From assembly GCA_016763095.1 (NCBI GenBank), contig JAESUK010000013.1:1-7554 (forward strand): 7,554 nt of DNA. Reading direction: 5' to 3'. The notes beneath the pieces are model-generated. The model was not told the origin of the DNA. It did not search any database and saw only the letters and a program-made list of their open reading frames with translations. The stretch is from Alphaproteobacteria bacterium (GTDB lineage: Bacteria > Pseudomonadota > Alphaproteobacteria > Micavibrionales > Micavibrionaceae). The translations under genes and the position numbers were made by a program. Shown here piece by piece: positions 6,004 to 7,554 of the stretch (its first letter is position 1; every line of letters starts with the position of its first letter).

Positions 6004-7380
6004 TCATTTTGAGAGACAGTTTGAGGATACGTATTTATGAAGCCCCAATGTCACGGCCAACATGATATAAAACGGCCAGTGAAACCCCATCGTCAAAAAA
6101 GTTCCTGAAACACAAAATCCAGCTAAGCCGGAAAGTAACGCCCACGATGTTGCATGCACTACAGGTGGCGCGTTTGGATCGTTTTTCAAAATAATGAAAT
6201 TTTTATATGCTTTACCCCCAGTCATAAAAACAAGCGTCATAAACACCAAAAACCCCAATATCCCAGCCTCTGCCAATACGCCAAACCATGTACTGTGAAC
6301 GGCATGATTTTTTCCATCCCAGAAATCAGAATAATCAAAGTAGTTCTGATAGAAGTTATCTATCCCCACACCAGTGAGAGGATTATGAACGGCCATGCGA
6401 CCAGCCGCCGCCCAAGCATATAACCGCCCCATTGAGGATTCATCTATTCCAACTTCATGACCCCCGCCTGATTGTCTATCAGCAACACCTGAAACCGCGA
6501 ATAAACCTAGTAGTGCTACAACACCTAACAGCCCCAAAACGACTTTAGAGCGGATAATTTGGCTTCCAAACACAGTCATCACTGCCAAAATACCAAGCAT
6601 TCCACCGCGGCTTTGTGTGGCAAGAACGGCCATTACAATCAGCCCAAAAATCACCACCCCAACCATACGTAATGTCCAGTGTGTTCTTGGTGTAAAGACT
6701 TGTGCTAATGCAAAGCTTGCAGGAAATAACAATACTAAGGAAAGGTCATTAGGGTCTCCCAGAATAGACCCAAAGCTGTTTCCGATTGTCACGCGTGTTC
6801 CCTCAAGAATTTCTAGCCCATGTGCCTTATTATAAAGTGCCTTGATAGAGACAAGTAGCCCACACCCTAGAACCATTATATTCAAAAGCTTATATGCCTT
6901 CTCGGTAATAAGCATCCATGATAGAGCAAACACCATAATGGCAATTTTGATAAATGTGTCTGTATAGCTTTCAATAGATACAGATCGATTTGTGGCAAAG
7001 ATTAACCCGACCGTAATCACCCCTAAAAATATCAAAAATACTTTATGTTCTCTGGTCATGAAAACATAAAGTTTCCGCACATATAAATTCCAGCCTAGAG
7101 ACACTAAAGTTCCTAGCGCCAATAACAGCGGTAACTTCAAAGGCATCAATACGGGAAACACCTCATGAATGCGGAAGAACGAAAAGGATAAAAAAAGCAA
7201 TGCCATCAAGCTCGGATACTTCAAAACAACCAACACAGCAATCGGTAGCACGGCTACTACAATCGGAATTATAGGATGCGGTATAACCAACCAAGCGAGT
7301 GAAACAAACGTACAGAGCAACAGCGCCGCTGACACATGAAATATTTTTTCATTTCCAAGCAGATTAGAGGTTTGAAACAT
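6004..7380 (-). CDS. O-antigen ligase/polymerase family membrane protein (Wzy_C/WaaL-like)
   Basis: Polytopic inner-membrane protein of 458 residues with roughly ten to twelve hydrophobic segments. Members of this family either polymerise repeat units (Wzy) or transfer glycans to an acceptor (WaaL, protein O-glycan ligases). Visible signatures are LGDPNDLSLVLLFP (207-220), LATQSRGGMLGILAV (253-267), whose Arg258 matches the conserved SRGG arginine, the large periplasmic loop with HNPLTGVGIDNFYQNY (332-347), and NHAVHSTWFGVLAEAGILGF (358-377), the classic H-S-x-W...L-A-E-x-G stretch. The DPND and SRGG context recalls the exosortase-associated ligase group, but polymerase versus ligase cannot be settled from sequence. 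AGGAG lies about five bases before the ATG. The start overlaps the end of the preceding membrane-protein gene by 17 bases. A 116-base spacer with a separate promoter candidate follows, so transcription may be partly independent of the genes below. Confidence 0.92.
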   Translation of the reverse strand: MFQTSNLLGNEKIFHVSAALLLCTFVSLAWLVIPHPIIPIVVAVLPIAVLVVLKYPSLMALLFLSFSFFRIHEVFPVLMPLKLPLLLALGTLVSLGWNLYVRKLYVFMTREHKVFLIFLGVITVGLIFATNRSVSIESYTDTFIKIAIMVFALSWMLITEKAYKLLNIMVLGCGLLVSIKALYNKAHGLEILEGTRVTIGNSFGSILGDPNDLSLVLLFPASFALAQVFTPRTHWTLRMVGVVIFGLIVMAVLATQSRGGMLGILAVMTVFGSQIIRSKVVLGLLGVVALLGLFAVSGVADRQSGGGHEVGIDESSMGRLYAWAAAGRMAVHNPLTGVGIDNFYQNYFDYSDFWDGKNHAVHSTWFGVLAEAGILGFLVFMTLVFMTGGKAYKNFIILKNDPNAPPVVHATSWALLSGLAGFCVSGTFLTMGFHWPFYIMLAVTLGLHKYVSSNCLSK

Positions 7381-7554
7381 ATGTTCTCCTATAACCTGAC
7401 GTGAATGGCATAAGATTCAAACAAACCATCAATACAAAAACAATTACGACATTAACTATTCCTATCAATATTTGATGGCTCATTGATGATGAAAAAACTG
7501 TCTGTATCGCACATGCCCCTGCATAAACGCCAAATAACAAAAATAGTTTGCCAA
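7364..7554 (-). CDS. C-terminal end of a multi-pass membrane protein, possibly a polysaccharide flippase
   Basis: Partial gene: 62 codons plus the TAA stop, with the 5' part beyond the right edge; the first full codon is at 7552. The visible end has two hydrophobic segments, about residues 3-20 (LFLLFGVYAGACAIQTVF) and 29-49 (ILIGIVNVVIVFVLMVCLNL), separated by a short SSSMSHQ turn. A short basic cytoplasmic-type tail follows (SGYRRTYVSNL). Of the three minus-strand frames in this stretch, this is the only one that stays open across it. It runs 17 bases into the ligase gene, a normal overlap for coupled genes. A Wzx/PST-type flippase would fit both the topology and the position next to a ligase/polymerase gene, but no diagnostic motif is in view; another glycan-related membrane protein is equally possible. 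Confidence 0.65.
   Translation of the reverse strand, partial: GKLFLLFGVYAGACAIQTVFSSSMSHQILIGIVNVVIVFVLMVCLNLMPFTSGYRRTYVSNL

Overview
The window is a compact stretch of an exopolysaccharide or surface-glycan gene cluster. Every supported gene lies on the minus strand, so transcription runs from high to low coordinates. Base composition is moderately AT-rich by eye. The organism looks like a Gram-negative proteobacterium: there is an outer-membrane-type lipoprotein, a two-membrane-segment chain-length protein, an O-antigen-ligase-type membrane protein and a probable -24/-12 (sigma-54) promoter. The GlmS sequence (for example its GPEIGVASTKAFT stretch) reminds me of alphaproteobacterial versions, but this is recall without a search and the lineage is only a guess.

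Layout in transcription order: (1) the last 62 codons of a multi-pass membrane protein, possibly a flippase, cut by the window edge (7554-7364); (2) an O-antigen ligase/polymerase family protein (7380-6004), overlapping gene 1 by 17 bases; (3) a 116-base spacer holding a very good sigma-54 promoter match; (4) glmS, glucosamine-6-phosphate synthase (5887-4064); (5) a left-handed beta-helix acyltransferase (4053-3349); (6) a GT-B glycosyltransferase (start best placed at 3346, end 2249); (7) a small unrecognised lipoprotein (2186-1854); (8) a Wzz/GumC-type chain-length protein without a kinase domain (1849-332); (9) the first 115 codons of a second GT-B (GT4-like) glycosyltransferase (345 to the window edge). 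Genes from glmS downward are separated by at most 62 bases, and several overlap or nearly touch, so they probably form one transcript.

Together this reads as a Wzx/Wzy-type pathway. GlmS feeds the UDP-GlcNAc pool, the glycosyltransferases and acyltransferase build and decorate the repeat unit, a flippase-like protein may move it across the inner membrane, the ligase/polymerase family protein joins or transfers chains, and the chain-length protein controls their size, perhaps with the small lipoprotein at the outer membrane. Gene content and several protein motifs recall exosortase-associated polysaccharide loci, but no exosortase or PEP-CTERM protein is present here.

I found no CRISPR array, mobile element, tRNA, rRNA or obvious new defence-type system. 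The points most worth following up are the sigma-54-like promoter before a cluster-embedded glmS, and the unidentified small lipoprotein next to the chain-length protein.
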